Assembly: GCA_034716155.1 (NCBI GenBank)
Contig: JAYEFR010000108.1
Location: 1-61,820 of the forward strand
Origin: JAGGYK01 sp034716155
GTDB taxonomy: Bacteria; Desulfobacterota; Desulfomonilia; UBA1062
Direction of reading: 5' to 3'
Length of the DNA stretch: 61,820 bases
Made by a program: the position numbers and the translations under genes. The notes beneath the pieces were generated by a model. The model saw nothing but the letters and a program-made list of their open reading frames with translations. It searched no databases and was not told the origin of the DNA. Below, one piece after another: positions 42,228 to 51,877 of the stretch (positions within the stretch are counted from its first letter, which is position 1; the number at the start of each line of letters is the position of its first letter).

Positions 42228-43562
42228 ATGGATATAGAGGATAAGATATCAAAGACAAAAGACTTGCTAAGGGCCAGATCGATTAATGCCTTTGAGATAT
42301 TCGGATCTGTGATGGATAGCATAGATGTAGAGTCAAGAAACAAGGATGTCTCATCCCTTGATAGATGTTCGGAATCCGGCATAGGGCTCAGGGTCATGAT
42401 AGACGGGGGTATGGGCTTTGCTTATGGTGCTGACCCGTCAAACGAATTAATTGATGCTGCTATTCAATCTGCCAAAAATCAATTTAAGGATAAGGATAAT
42501 GTCATCCCGCAAACAAGTGATGGTTATACTAAGACATCTATTTATGATAAGAAGGTCTTAGATGCCACTGTGGATGATTGTATTGAGAGGGCCATCCAAT
42601 TGGAGCTCTCTTCCAGGGAGGAGGATGAACGCATAGCCCAGGTACGCAAGGCCAGTTATTCCAGATATATAGGCAGGCTTTATATAGTAAACTCTAATAG
42701 TATAGAGATATCAAGTATGTATACACAGGTTAATACATCTATCATGGTCATGGCCAAGGATGCTAAGGACGCGCAAGCAGGCTTTGATTCTGATCTCAGT
42801 CATTACTGGGACGGGATCGATGTCGTGCAAGTGGGCAAAAGAGCAGCTGCTCAAGCAACACAAATGCTTGGTGCCAGGCGCATAACTACAACAAAAATCC
42901 CAATCTTATTGGATAACATGGTGGCAGCCCAGATGCTGGAATTTATGTCAAATGCATTTTTAGGAGAGAATGTGATAAAGGGGAAGTCTTTTCTTGCTGA
43001 TAAACTTGGCGAGAAGGTCTTTTCTTCTAATATCACCATTTCTGATAACCCACTTGATCCAAGGGCGGAAGACGCGCACAGTTTCGATGGAGAGGGTGTG
43101 CCATCTAGAAAAACCCACTTAGTAGATTGTGGAGTGGTTAATAACTTTGTTTATGATACCTACTGGGGTAGGGTAGCAAACAAGGCCTCTACAGGTAATT
43201 CACTACGAACCAGCTATAGGCAGCTACCCACGCTGGGGATGCGACATCTTTGCATGGAACATCCTTCGGCAGATGCAAGCGATCTTGCACACACACTGAA
43301 AAAATTAAAGCAAGTGCTGAAGATTACCGATATTATGGGCATGCATACTGCTGATCCTATATCAGGAGAATTCTCTATAGGTGTAGACGGTCTTCTTATC
43401 GAAGATGGCAATATCTGCTATCCGGTAAGAGAGGCCGCAATTGCAGGTAATGTGTGCGAGTTATTCTCTAAGGTGTTGGCTATAGGAGATGACGTAAGAG
43501 AGGTTGGTCAGGTTTTAACTCCATCAGTGCTGATAGACAAGATGGATGTAAGTGCAGAATAA
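42228..43562 (+). CDS. pmbA: PmbA/TldD-family protein (PmbA type)
   Basis: 444 residues. Conserved blocks SGIGLRVMIDGGMGFAYG, PILLDNMVAAQMLEF, FDGEGVPSRKTHLVDCGVV, IMGMHTADPISGEFSIGVDG and REAAIAGNVCELF define the TldD/PmbA family. The family HExxxH metal site belongs to TldD, not PmbA, and is absent here. TldD-PmbA heterodimers cleave or mature peptides. No tldD is near, so its partner lies elsewhere. Starts 14 bp after the ArgA-type gene; its end overlaps an alternative start of the M23 gene. Confidence 0.88.
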   Translation: MDIEDKISKTKDLLRARSINAFEIFGSVMDSIDVESRNKDVSSLDRCSESGIGLRVMIDGGMGFAYGADPSNELIDAAIQSAKNQFKDKDNVIPQTSDGYTKTSIYDKKVLDATVDDCIERAIQLELSSREEDERIAQVRKASYSRYIGRLYIVNSNSIEISSMYTQVNTSIMVMAKDAKDAQAGFDSDLSHYWDGIDVVQVGKRAAAQATQMLGARRITTTKIPILLDNMVAAQMLEFMSNAFLGENVIKGKSFLADKLGEKVFSSNITISDNPLDPRAEDAHSFDGEGVPSRKTHLVDCGVVNNFVYDTYWGRVANKASTGNSLRTSYRQLPTLGMRHLCMEHPSADASDLAHTLKKLKQVLKITDIMGMHTADPISGEFSIGVDGLLIEDGNICYPVREAAIAGNVCELFSKVLAIGDDVREVGQVLTPSVLIDKMDVSAE

Positions 43563-43581
43563 GATAGCAAGAGGTAATATA

Positions 43582-44487
43582 GTGAAATCAAATTGGACAA
43601 TATTGGTAATACCAGATAGCACTAACTCCCCGAAAAGATTAAAGATGACATCCTTAAGAATTGGTCTTGTACTGTCTCTTTTCATAGGACTTTTTATTTT
43701 TTCAATTGTGGCAGGGCTCATGTTATTTAATTTAAAATCAGATATATCAAGGATAGCCTTGCTAAAAAAGAAGAACCTTGACCAAAAACATCAGCTCACA
43801 GTGCTTGCAGAAAAGGTGGCAAGTATAGATAACCAGTTTAAATTGTTAACAGATTTTAATATACACTTGAGAGATGTTGCCAATATAGATCGTAATGGTT
43901 CTGAAGGTATCGTTGCTGTTGGAGGCGGAGGCGGGACTCTTATGGGAAGTAATGGGAAGCCCGAGATAATTACAGAAAACATCCTGGCTAGAAATCTCCA
44001 TTCTCACATAAAGCAACTGAGTGATAATATACAAATAGAAGAAGAGATCTCAAAGAAATTGCTCGCTCAATTAGAGAGGCAACGTTCCTTAATGGCTCAT
44101 ACTCCTTCTGTATGGCCGGCAAGGGGCTGGCTTACCTCTCCATTTGGGTGGCGAAGGTCTCCCTTCACCGGGGAAAGAGAATTCCACAAGGGGGTAGACA
44201 TTGCAGCAAGGAAGGGCACCCCAGTCTATGCCCCTGCGGATGGGATGGTAACCTCGTATGGTACTAATGGAGGCTTTGGTAATTTCCTTGTAATAAACCA
44301 CGGGTATGGAATAGTCACTCGATATGGCCATTTGAAAAAGAGTTATGTGAAGCCCGGGAAGCAGGTTCATAGAGGTGATATAGTGGCCTGTATAGGTAGT
44401 ACCGGCCGTTCCACAGGCCCTCATGTCCATTATGAAGTTCTTATCAATGGTGTTCATGTCAATCCCAAAAGATATATGTTGAAATAA
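43582..44487 (+). CDS. M23 peptidase, membrane-anchored
   Basis: 301 residues from GTG 43582, which has an AAGAGG site; an ATG at 43552 lies inside pmbA. One transmembrane segment (SLFIGLFIFSIVAGLMLF), then a coiled coil, a glycine-rich linker (VGGGGGTLMG) and a C-terminal LytM/M23 domain. The zinc ligands are seen in FHKGVDIAARKGTP (HxxxD) and GPHVHYEVL (HxH). It probably cuts peptidoglycan cross-links or activates amidases in division or envelope remodelling. It is followed 70 bp later by secA. Confidence 0.88.
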   Translation: MKSNWTILVIPDSTNSPKRLKMTSLRIGLVLSLFIGLFIFSIVAGLMLFNLKSDISRIALLKKKNLDQKHQLTVLAEKVASIDNQFKLLTDFNIHLRDVANIDRNGSEGIVAVGGGGGTLMGSNGKPEIITENILARNLHSHIKQLSDNIQIEEEISKKLLAQLERQRSLMAHTPSVWPARGWLTSPFGWRRSPFTGEREFHKGVDIAARKGTPVYAPADGMVTSYGTNGGFGNFLVINHGYGIVTRYGHLKKSYVKPGKQVHRGDIVACIGSTGRSTGPHVHYEVLINGVHVNPKRYMLK

Positions 44488-44557
44488 CCTTATCAATCCT
44501 CTATCTTATTGTAGTATCATTTGAAGGCTTAAGACTATATAGGGCAGGTATACCGGT

Positions 44558-47188
44558 ATGTTTGGTGTATTACTAAAGATATTTGGCACCAGGAATGAAA
44601 GAGAGCTAAAAAAGTTACATCCTGTAGTTGATCAGATAACAAAGCTGGAACCTTTATTCAAGGCAAAAGACAATGCAGGACTAAAGGCAATGACGCCTGC
44701 TTTCAGAGAAAGGCTTGAAAAAGGTGCCAGCCTGGATGATATCTTACCAGAGGCCTTTGCAGTGGTAAGGGAGGTGGCCTTTAGGACATTGGGGATGCGT
44801 CCATTTGATGTCCAGCTTATAGGTGGAATCATATTGCATCAGGGTAAGATAGCCGAGATGAAAACCGGAGAAGGTAAGACCTTGGTTGCAACTATGCCAG
44901 TCTACCTCAATGCACTTACAGGTAAAGGTGTTCATGTGGTGACGGTCAATGACTACCTTGCCAAGAGGGATGCCCAGTGGATGGGAGAAATATACAAATT
45001 TCTTGGCCTGGATGTAGGTGTGATTGTGCACGGGATGGATGACAGGCAAAGGAAAGAGGCCTATTTTTCAGACATCACATATGGCACCAACAACGAATTC
45101 GGGTTTGATTATCTCAGAGATAATATGAAGTTCTCTATTGATGACTATGTCCAGAAAGAGCTGAACTATGGCATAGTTGATGAGGTGGATTCTATATTAA
45201 TAGATGAAGCCAGAACTCCGCTCATAATATCCGGACCAGCAGAGGAATCCACCTCTATGTACTACAAGGCAAATCAGGCTATTGGCTCTCTATTGAAACA
45301 TGAGGATAAAGATAAGTTATATATAAGGGATGAAAAGGCCAATACGGTTGTGCTCTCTGATGAAGGGATAGAGATACTGCAGAATATTCTCGGCAAAGAG
45401 AATCTATATGACTCATCAGAATTTGAGACTGTGCACCACCTGAATCAAGCTCTGAGAGCGCATTTGCTGTTTTCAAGGGACGTGGATTATATAGTCAAGG
45501 AGGGTGAAGTCATAATAGTAGACGAATTCACAGGCAGATTAATGCCTGGGAGACGTTATTCAGAAGGGCTGCACCAAGCCCTGGAGGCAAAAGAAGGTGT
45601 AAATGTCGCCAATGAAAACCAGACTCTGGCCTCGATTACATTCCAAAATTATTTCCGTATGTACGACAAGTTAGCCGGGATGACAGGTACGGCCGAGACA
45701 GAGGCCCTGGAATTTAAAAAGACCTACGACCTAGATGTAATGGTCGTGCCCACCAACGAGCCTATGATCAGAAAAGATAATTCTGATGTTATCTATAAGA
45801 CTGAGAAAGAAAAATACATGGCCATCTTAGCCCAGATCGAAGATTGCCATAAGAAAGGCCAGCCAGTCCTGGCCGGCACCATTTCAATTGAGAATTCTGA
45901 AAAGATCGCTGGTATGTTGAAGAGAAGGGGAATTCCTCATCATGTTTTGAATGCAAAGCACCATGAAAGGGAGGCAGAGATAATAGCCCAGGCAGGTAGA
46001 AAAGGTGCCGTTACTATTGCAACAAATATGGCAGGCCGCGGCACTGACATAGTATTGGGTGGAAATCCTGAATTTATAGCCCGCCAAAGGGCTGAGGCTG
46101 GAGATGGAGAGTACCAAAAAATCTTAGAGAGAGATAAAGTTCTCTCAGAGACTGAACACAAAGAGGTGGTAGAACACGGCGGGTTATTTATCCTTGGGTC
46201 GGAGCGCCATGAAAGCAGACGTATTGATAATCAGTTAAGGGGAAGATCAGGCAGGCAGGGTGATCCCGGAGAGTCCAGGTTTTTCCTTTCTCTGGAGGAC
46301 GATCTTTTAAGAATATTTGGCTCTGAGCGCATATCTTCTGTAATGGAGACCTTAGGTGTGCCAGACAATGAACCAATAGAACACCCCTTGATATCGAGGA
46401 GTATTGAGGGTGCACAAAAGAAGGTAGAGGCAAGAAACTTTGAGATCAGAAAACATCTCTTAGAATATGATGATGTTATGAATAAACAGCGTGAGATTGT
46501 CTATTCAGAAAGGCGGAGAATTCTGTCTGAGGCCAACCTGAGGGGGTTTATCGAGGATATGATATATGAGTTGTTAGGCGAGCTTGTCGAAGACCATATA
46601 CCTATCAAGGCCCCTGTAAATGATTGGAATATGGATGGGCTTAAGAATAGCCTGAAAAATCAGTTTGGCTTAGACTTTACGCACACACCGGCAAAAGAGG
46701 AGACTAAAGAGCAACTGGAGAAAATCATTACAAATGACATCAAAGCACTCTATGACAGCCGTGAAAAAGAATTCACACCGGAAATCATGCGAACAATAGA
46801 GCGGCATATGTTCTTAGTTACACTGGACAATCTATGGAAAGATCACTTGCTATCAATGGACCACCTCAAGGAAGGTATCGGACTGAGGGGCTACGGTCAG
46901 AAGAATCCCTCGCGCGAGTATCAAAGAGAAGGCTTTGATATGTTTACTGGTATGATTTCCAGAATGAAAGAACTCTCTGTTGAGAGGATCTTTAAGGTCC
47001 AATTGCAGCGTGAAGAGGATGTAGAACACCTCACAAAAAAGCAGAGGAAGCAAAAGATGCAGATGGGTAGGGGGGAATCTACTGAGCCTTCTACATACAA
47101 GAGGCAGGGTAAAAAGATAGGCAGAAATGATCCATGCCCGTGTGGGTCAGGAAAAAAGTATAAGCATTGCTGCGGGAGGAACCTGTGA
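44558..47188 (+). CDS. secA: Preprotein translocase ATPase SecA
   Basis: 876 residues. Walker A MKTGEGKT (101-108), DEVDSILIDEARTPLIISGP, TNMAGRGTDIVLGGNPEF and LRGRSGRQGDPGESRFFLSL are all present. The C-terminal SEC-C zinc motif is NDPCPCGSGKKYKHCC. It pushes secretory proteins through SecYEG, such as the PilY1 and small exported proteins here. Its stop overlaps the argJ GTG start. Confidence 0.95.
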   Translation: MFGVLLKIFGTRNERELKKLHPVVDQITKLEPLFKAKDNAGLKAMTPAFRERLEKGASLDDILPEAFAVVREVAFRTLGMRPFDVQLIGGIILHQGKIAEMKTGEGKTLVATMPVYLNALTGKGVHVVTVNDYLAKRDAQWMGEIYKFLGLDVGVIVHGMDDRQRKEAYFSDITYGTNNEFGFDYLRDNMKFSIDDYVQKELNYGIVDEVDSILIDEARTPLIISGPAEESTSMYYKANQAIGSLLKHEDKDKLYIRDEKANTVVLSDEGIEILQNILGKENLYDSSEFETVHHLNQALRAHLLFSRDVDYIVKEGEVIIVDEFTGRLMPGRRYSEGLHQALEAKEGVNVANENQTLASITFQNYFRMYDKLAGMTGTAETEALEFKKTYDLDVMVVPTNEPMIRKDNSDVIYKTEKEKYMAILAQIEDCHKKGQPVLAGTISIENSEKIAGMLKRRGIPHHVLNAKHHEREAEIIAQAGRKGAVTIATNMAGRGTDIVLGGNPEFIARQRAEAGDGEYQKILERDKVLSETEHKEVVEHGGLFILGSERHESRRIDNQLRGRSGRQGDPGESRFFLSLEDDLLRIFGSERISSVMETLGVPDNEPIEHPLISRSIEGAQKKVEARNFEIRKHLLEYDDVMNKQREIVYSERRRILSEANLRGFIEDMIYELLGELVEDHIPIKAPVNDWNMDGLKNSLKNQFGLDFTHTPAKEETKEQLEKIITNDIKALYDSREKEFTPEIMRTIERHMFLVTLDNLWKDHLLSMDHLKEGIGLRGYGQKNPSREYQREGFDMFTGMISRMKELSVERIFKVQLQREEDVEHLTKKQRKQKMQMGRGESTEPSTYKRQGKKIGRNDPCPCGSGKKYKHCCGRNL

Positions 47189-48390
47189 TACCAGAAGGAT
47201 TTCTGTTTTCCGCAATAAATGCGGATATAGATGGCTCAGGAAGCGAAAAAGACGACCTTGGGCTTATATATTGTAAATATCCAGCATTCATCTCAGGCGC
47301 CTTTACCAAAAACCTTGTAAAGGCTGCCCCGGTAATAATCGGGATGGATTTGGTTGAAAAGGGCGCAATAAGGGCAATAGTTGCCAACTCAGGCAATGCA
47401 AATGCATGCACAGGGGATGCAGGCCTAACGGATGCCTCCATGATTATGAAATGCATTGCTTCAGAGCTTGGCGTAGGGCAACAAGAGGTAATACCAATAT
47501 CAACTGGTGTGATAGGTGTAAGACTGCCGGCGGAAAAAATTATGAAAAAGATTGACCCCCTTGTTGAGGGGTTGAGTCCTGATGCCCCGCGTTTTGCACG
47601 GGCCATAATGACTACAGATACATACCCTAAAATATGCTCTGCAAAAGCGGGTAGGGCCAAGGTGCTTGGCATAGCAAAGGGCTCTGGTATGATTGCTCCT
47701 GATATGGCCACAACCCTTGGAATAGTTCTTACTGATGCGAAAATAGACAAGCAACCCCTTGATATTATTACAGAAAATGCTATTGAACCCAGCTTTAATG
47801 CTATTTCTGTAGATGGAGACACATCAACAAATGATACACTCTTAGTGCTGACATCCAATATGATTGATGTTGATATAGCTGATGTAAAAGATGCAATAAC
47901 CTGCGTAATAAGAGAACTTGCCATGTTGGTGGTAAGAGATGGTGAAGGTGCTACAAAGGTAATAAATATACTGGTAAAAGGTGCAGAAACAAATACCAAG
48001 GCCAAAGTTGTTGCAATGTGCATTGCAAACTCTTTGCTGGTAAAGACTGCTTTATTTGGCGCAGATCCAAACTGGGGAAGGATAATGGCAGCTATCGGTA
48101 GAAGTGGGGTACTTATTGACCCAAATGCGATCTCCATCAAGATTGGAGGACTTCCTGTAGCAGATGGCGGGATCCAGGCAAAAAACTTTGACGAGGAGGG
48201 TGTTCGTGAAATTCTTTCCGCCAAAGACGAACTTTCCGCTCGCCATCAGCAGAGCAGCCCTTCTATCAGAGGTGAATTAAAGGAAGTGCAAATAGAAGTT
48301 ATACTTGGTAGCGGCCCGGGGAGATTCACGGCCTGGACCACGGATCTTACATATAGGTATGTGGAGATCAATTCATTGTACAGGACATAG
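47185..48390 (+). CDS. argJ: Glutamate N-acetyltransferase/amino-acid acetyltransferase ArgJ
   Basis: 401 residues from GTG 47185, which follows GGGAGG and overlaps the secA stop. The autocleavage site is APDMATTLGIVLTDA, with the nucleophilic Thr near residue 180. Other family blocks are IVANSGNANACTGDAG, FNAISVDGDTSTNDT, GADPNWGRIMAAIGR and GSGPGRFTAWTTDLTYRYVE. It transfers acetyl from N-acetylornithine to glutamate and can start the pathway from acetyl-CoA. The coupling to secA looks accidental. Confidence 0.94.
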   Translation: MIPEGFLFSAINADIDGSGSEKDDLGLIYCKYPAFISGAFTKNLVKAAPVIIGMDLVEKGAIRAIVANSGNANACTGDAGLTDASMIMKCIASELGVGQQEVIPISTGVIGVRLPAEKIMKKIDPLVEGLSPDAPRFARAIMTTDTYPKICSAKAGRAKVLGIAKGSGMIAPDMATTLGIVLTDAKIDKQPLDIITENAIEPSFNAISVDGDTSTNDTLLVLTSNMIDVDIADVKDAITCVIRELAMLVVRDGEGATKVINILVKGAETNTKAKVVAMCIANSLLVKTALFGADPNWGRIMAAIGRSGVLIDPNAISIKIGGLPVADGGIQAKNFDEEGVREILSAKDELSARHQQSSPSIRGELKEVQIEVILGSGPGRFTAWTTDLTYRYVEINSLYRT

Positions 48391-48482
48391 GGTGAGGCAT
48401 GATAATAATTATGTCCGATAATAAATGTTATGTTAAATTAGATTCACTAGGATTTATTTTCATGCCCTTCCGTCAATAGGAA

Positions 48483-49571
48483 CTACATCGATCCGGAAAT
48501 AGATCTGTCTATAACTTCATTTATGATCTGCTGGATCCTGTCCGGTATGCCTTTTATCTTTATATCCAGAAAACCTCTGATAATAAGAGAGCGCGCCTCG
48601 TCGTCGGTAAGCCCGCGTGTCATGAGATAACTGAGTTCTTCTTTTGATATCCTCCCTACTGAGGCCTCATGGGATAGATTTATGTCCGGGTGCCCACCCT
48701 TTAGTTCCGGTATGGAATGGATGACGCCATTCTTGCCCAGCAAAAGACCACTGCACTCCATGTGTCCTAAAGATCCGGGAGAACTCCCTGATATCATCTG
48801 CCTTGAAATAACGGTACCACTATCAGAAACCACCCTACTTATAATCTCTGCACTGGAACTATTCCCTTCAAGGATAGCTTTGGATCCCATGTCAAAATAA
48901 GAATCTTTTTTTGAGTATATAATAGAGTAAAACCTGGCAGAACCACCTGCCATCACCCGTGCCACAGGATATGACACAGTCTTCTTTACTGATGTCATTG
49001 CAACATAATTCGATATATATCTTGCATTTTCACCTACCAGAATTGCGCCTACAGGGTATACATCTACATCACTTGCCCAATTATGGATCATGGTATAACC
49101 CAATATAGCATCTCTGCCGAGATATGTCTCAGTTATACCTATATGCCTTCCTTTATGGGTTTGCTGTGATGTGGTACACCCATTAATGATATGGGCCTCG
49201 GAATCTTCTCCTAATTCTATGATGTTATGAATAACCTGGGTTGCGCCTGCACTCTCCAGCAAAAAACCTGCCTGAAAGGGAATATCTATCTTTACACCAG
49301 GTTCTACCTTGATATAATAGCCTACAAGAGGCAGGTTTGAAGCCGTCTTGGTAAATTCATTCCTGTCCTTTTCTATAAGTCTAAATACAAGATTATCACG
49401 GACATGAGGATACTTGTCCATCGCATCAGCCAGAGGCAACACCTCAAGCCCTTTTATTCTGTGCGAGGCCTCAAAAATACTGTGATCCAATACCAAAAAT
49501 CTCCCACAACTGGCTATACCCGGGTCATAACCTACATCTAAAAGTCTATCTTTATCTACTTTAGGCTGCAT
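48483..49571 (-). CDS. sufB: SufB/SufD-family Fe-S assembly protein (minimal SufCB system)
   Basis: 362 residues from ATG 49571, which overlaps the sufC stop by 11 bp; longer forms would run into sufC. A right-handed beta-helix typical of SufB/SufD is seen in IELGEDSEAHIINGCTTSQQ, VGENARYISNYVAMTS and GSKAILEGNSSSAEIISRVV, and the C-terminus contains the SHEASVGRISKEELSYLMTR block with the conserved E-A-x(2)-G-R. It is much shorter than E. coli SufB (about 495). With SufC it gives the two-gene form found in archaea and anaerobes, thought to be ancestral. No sufS, sufU or sufD is present. Confidence 0.87.
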   Translation of the reverse strand: MQPKVDKDRLLDVGYDPGIASCGRFLVLDHSIFEASHRIKGLEVLPLADAMDKYPHVRDNLVFRLIEKDRNEFTKTASNLPLVGYYIKVEPGVKIDIPFQAGFLLESAGATQVIHNIIELGEDSEAHIINGCTTSQQTHKGRHIGITETYLGRDAILGYTMIHNWASDVDVYPVGAILVGENARYISNYVAMTSVKKTVSYPVARVMAGGSARFYSIIYSKKDSYFDMGSKAILEGNSSSAEIISRVVSDSGTVISRQMISGSSPGSLGHMECSGLLLGKNGVIHSIPELKGGHPDINLSHEASVGRISKEELSYLMTRGLTDDEARSLIIRGFLDIKIKGIPDRIQQIINEVIDRSISGSM

Positions 49572-50319
49572 GATTTTCCCTTTCCGCCTCTTCAAGACAT
49601 TTTTGACACTCTTTGTAACCCCTCGTCCGTATCTCCTCAAAAATTTCACTTGGCGAACCGTAACCCAATATACGACCACCCATCATCACATACGCCTTGT
49701 CTGCCCTTATATAATCAAGGATAAAACCTGTATGAGTGATGATAATAGAAGAACGTTTCCTCTTTTTTATAGGTTTATCCTTCTCAAGAATAATCTTCAA
49801 GGCATCCGCTATCAAAGAGATATTTTCTATGTCCACCCCTGATTCCGGCTCATCCAGGAGGAGAAGATCCGGCATTTGCACCATAAGCTGAAGGATCTCT
49901 GATTTTTTTCTCTCCCCACCGGAGAAACCCACATTTACATCCCTATCCAGATAAGGGGACATATCCAATATTTCACAGGCGTGTTCAATAGCCTCTTTAT
50001 CAGGGTTCATGGTATCAAGTAGCGTCCTTAACCTTACACCCTTTATAGAAGGAGGATACTGAAATGCAAGACCGATTCCAAGTTGTGTCCTTTCATAGGT
50101 AGACATGCCTGTGATATCTTTACCCTTAAACAATATATTGCCTTTTGTGATATCATATTTAGGTAGCCCTACAATCGAACCCAAAAAGGTGCTTTTCCCG
50201 GACCCATTGGGGCCAAATATCACAGCAGTCCTGCCCTCTTCGAGAGTAAACTCTATGCCCTTTAGTATTTCTCTGCCCCCGGAAGACGCCCTAAGTCCTT
50301 TAATCTCTAATAATTCCAT
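49561..50319 (-). CDS. sufC: SufC ATPase of the Fe-S assembly system
   Basis: 252 residues from ATG 50319, preceded by GGAGAGGGA. Walker A FGPNGSGKSTFLGSIVG, signature VGFSGGERKKSEILQLMVQ, Walker B LLLLDEPESGVDIENI and IIITHTGFILDYIRADKAYV are SufC-specific. It powers cluster assembly on the SufB-like partner encoded next. It is divergent from the pyruvate-kinase-like gene at 50456. Its location beside a cluster rich in Fe-S enzymes suggests it may serve them. Confidence 0.92.
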   Translation of the reverse strand: MELLEIKGLRASSGGREILKGIEFTLEEGRTAVIFGPNGSGKSTFLGSIVGLPKYDITKGNILFKGKDITGMSTYERTQLGIGLAFQYPPSIKGVRLRTLLDTMNPDKEAIEHACEILDMSPYLDRDVNVGFSGGERKKSEILQLMVQMPDLLLLDEPESGVDIENISLIADALKIILEKDKPIKKRKRSSIIITHTGFILDYIRADKAYVMMGGRILGYGSPSEIFEEIRTRGYKECQKCLEEAERENHAA

Positions 50320-50396
50320 ATCCCTCTCCTCATGATTTGCGAATAATGCCAGCATAGCATACATCTCGAAAAATAAGCAATGGATCCTTGGCCTTA

Positions 50397-50425
50397 TTGA
50401 CAATGTGACTGTATAGAGATAGTAA
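50397..50425 (+). promoter_or_regulatory. Putative promoter of the pyruvate-kinase-like gene
   Basis: TTGACA (50397-50402), a 17-bp spacer and TAGTAA (50420-50425); the -10 is weak. GGAGG at 50446-50450 and the ATG at 50456 follow at good distances. Confidence 0.4.
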
Positions 50426-50455
50426 AAAGGTCAACGATTCTTCTTGGAGGTATGT

Positions 50456-51037
50456 ATGCCCGTAAAAGAGATTATGGTCTTTGATACACCTGGAGTAAAA
50501 AATACTAATGATTGCATAGAGATAGCGATCAAATCCATAAAAAAAGATGGATATAAGCATATTGTAGTGGCATCAACCACTGGGAAGACCGCCCTAGCCT
50601 TCTACGATGCCCTAAAGGATCTTAATGTAAACCTGGTGATTGTAACCCACAGTGTGGGGTTTGGCGAGCCAAATACAGATGAATTTGACCCAAAGATAAG
50701 AGACAGACTCTTATCGGCAGGCATACCTGTATGCACAGGCACTATACTTTCCCATTCTCTGGAAAAATCATTCATGGACAGCTTTGGAGGTATATATCCT
50801 GCCTACATAATTGCCAATACACTTAGGAGGTTTGGAGAAGGTACAAAAGTGGCAATAGAAATCGTGCTTGAGGCCTGCGATGCAGGGCTAATCCCTGAGG
50901 GTGAAGAGGTATTGAGCATAGGAGGAACCGCAAGGGGATCTGATACTATCCTTGCAATAAAAACCAGACCATCAAAAAGGTTTTTAGATCTGGATGTACT
51001 TGAAATTTTGGCGAGGCCAAGGGGAAGAGACATTTAA
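50456..51037 (+). CDS. Stand-alone pyruvate-kinase alpha/beta-like domain protein
   Basis: 193 residues from ATG 50456 with GGAGG 5 bp upstream. It begins MPVKEIMVFDTPG and has IKKDGYKHIVVASTTGKTAL, NLVIVTHSVGFGEPNTDEFD and EEVLSIGGTARGSDTILAIK. This is the fold of the C-terminal domain of pyruvate kinase without the catalytic barrel; stand-alone forms occur in archaea and anaerobes and their role is unknown. In pyruvate kinase this domain binds effectors, so a sensor or small enzyme is possible. Neither sufC (divergent) nor the CooC-like gene (convergent, 57 bp away) reveals its job. Confidence 0.75.
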   Translation: MPVKEIMVFDTPGVKNTNDCIEIAIKSIKKDGYKHIVVASTTGKTALAFYDALKDLNVNLVIVTHSVGFGEPNTDEFDPKIRDRLLSAGIPVCTGTILSHSLEKSFMDSFGGIYPAYIIANTLRRFGEGTKVAIEIVLEACDAGLIPEGEEVLSIGGTARGSDTILAIKTRPSKRFLDLDVLEILARPRGRDI

Positions 51038-51094
51038 TCCATAGATTTCGCAGATTACACGAATTGTTCTAATCCAATGAGGGACGATTGGCCA

Positions 51095-51877
51095 CTATAT
51101 TGCCAGGGTGTTTAGGATATGCTCAACAACCCTATTGCTGGGCGAACCATCAGGTAAATCAATTAGTGGTATACCATCAAAATCATACTCCCTTATATAA
51201 TCATCCTCCGGAATCCATCCCAGCAATTCAATAGAAGTCCTACCTAAAATCTTGTTCACCTCTTCTTCACTTCTTACCCTGTTTAAGATCAGCCCTACCC
51301 TCTGGCATGCCATAGCCTTGTTATCATAAGCAACATGTTTAATCGTAGATACAACATTTATCCCCTTAGCTGACGTATCTGATACCAACACAAGATCATC
51401 CACAGTCTTCATCACCCTTCTGTTTACCTGTTCAACACCTGCTTCTCCGTCAATCAAGACAACATCAAAGCTTTGGGAAAGAGACTTTATTATATCCTTC
51501 AGAAGGTCATTTACCTGACAATAACACCCCGAACTCTCAGGTCTGCCTATAGCAAGGAGTGCAAAATGAGAGTCTTCAGAGAGTGCATCAAAGACTTCAT
51601 AGTCGAGCATATTTAGGACCTCAGATATATTAGATTTATCATATCTTTCTCCCTTTTTGACCTTTGCTATTAGTTCATTTCGTATGTCATCAACCGTTTT
51701 TTTGACTTCAACGCCTAAAGCTGTAGCAAGACCAATAGCAGGATCAGCATCCACTGCCAAAACCTTTAACCCTCCTCTTTTTGCAAGAAGTTTAACCATC
51801 ATGGCAGTTACAGAGGTCTTCCCTACGCCACCCTTTCCACATACTGCTATGGTCCTGGTTTGTCTTGTATTATCCAT
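51095..51877 (-). CDS. CooC/AcsF-type ATPase (metal-centre maturation)
   Basis: 260 residues. The deviant Walker A GKGGVGKT at 14-21, the ADPAIGLA switch and the C118-x-C120 pair in GRPESSGCYCQVNDLL match CooC and AcsF, in which the CxC of the dimer binds nickel or another metal for insertion into CODH or ACS. LIDGEAGVEQVNRRV and LVSDTSAKGINV complete the fold. No CODH gene is in the window, but the adjacent upstream gene encodes an ACS A-cluster-like domain and overlaps this one by 8 bp. A maturation role for that protein or for the reductase cluster is the simplest reading; the metal is unknown. Last gene of the minus-strand cluster. Confidence 0.82.
   Translation of the reverse strand: MDNTRQTRTIAVCGKGGVGKTSVTAMMVKLLAKRGGLKVLAVDADPAIGLATALGVEVKKTVDDIRNELIAKVKKGERYDKSNISEVLNMLDYEVFDALSEDSHFALLAIGRPESSGCYCQVNDLLKDIIKSLSQSFDVVLIDGEAGVEQVNRRVMKTVDDLVLVSDTSAKGINVVSTIKHVAYDNKAMACQRVGLILNRVRSEEEVNKILGRTSIELLGWIPEDDYIREYDFDGIPLIDLPDGSPSNRVVEHILNTLAI

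Noticed and set aside
47091..48224. 377-codon open frame on the minus strand
   Set aside because: Antisense to argJ; the Ala/Ser/Ile-rich translation is a codon-bias shadow.
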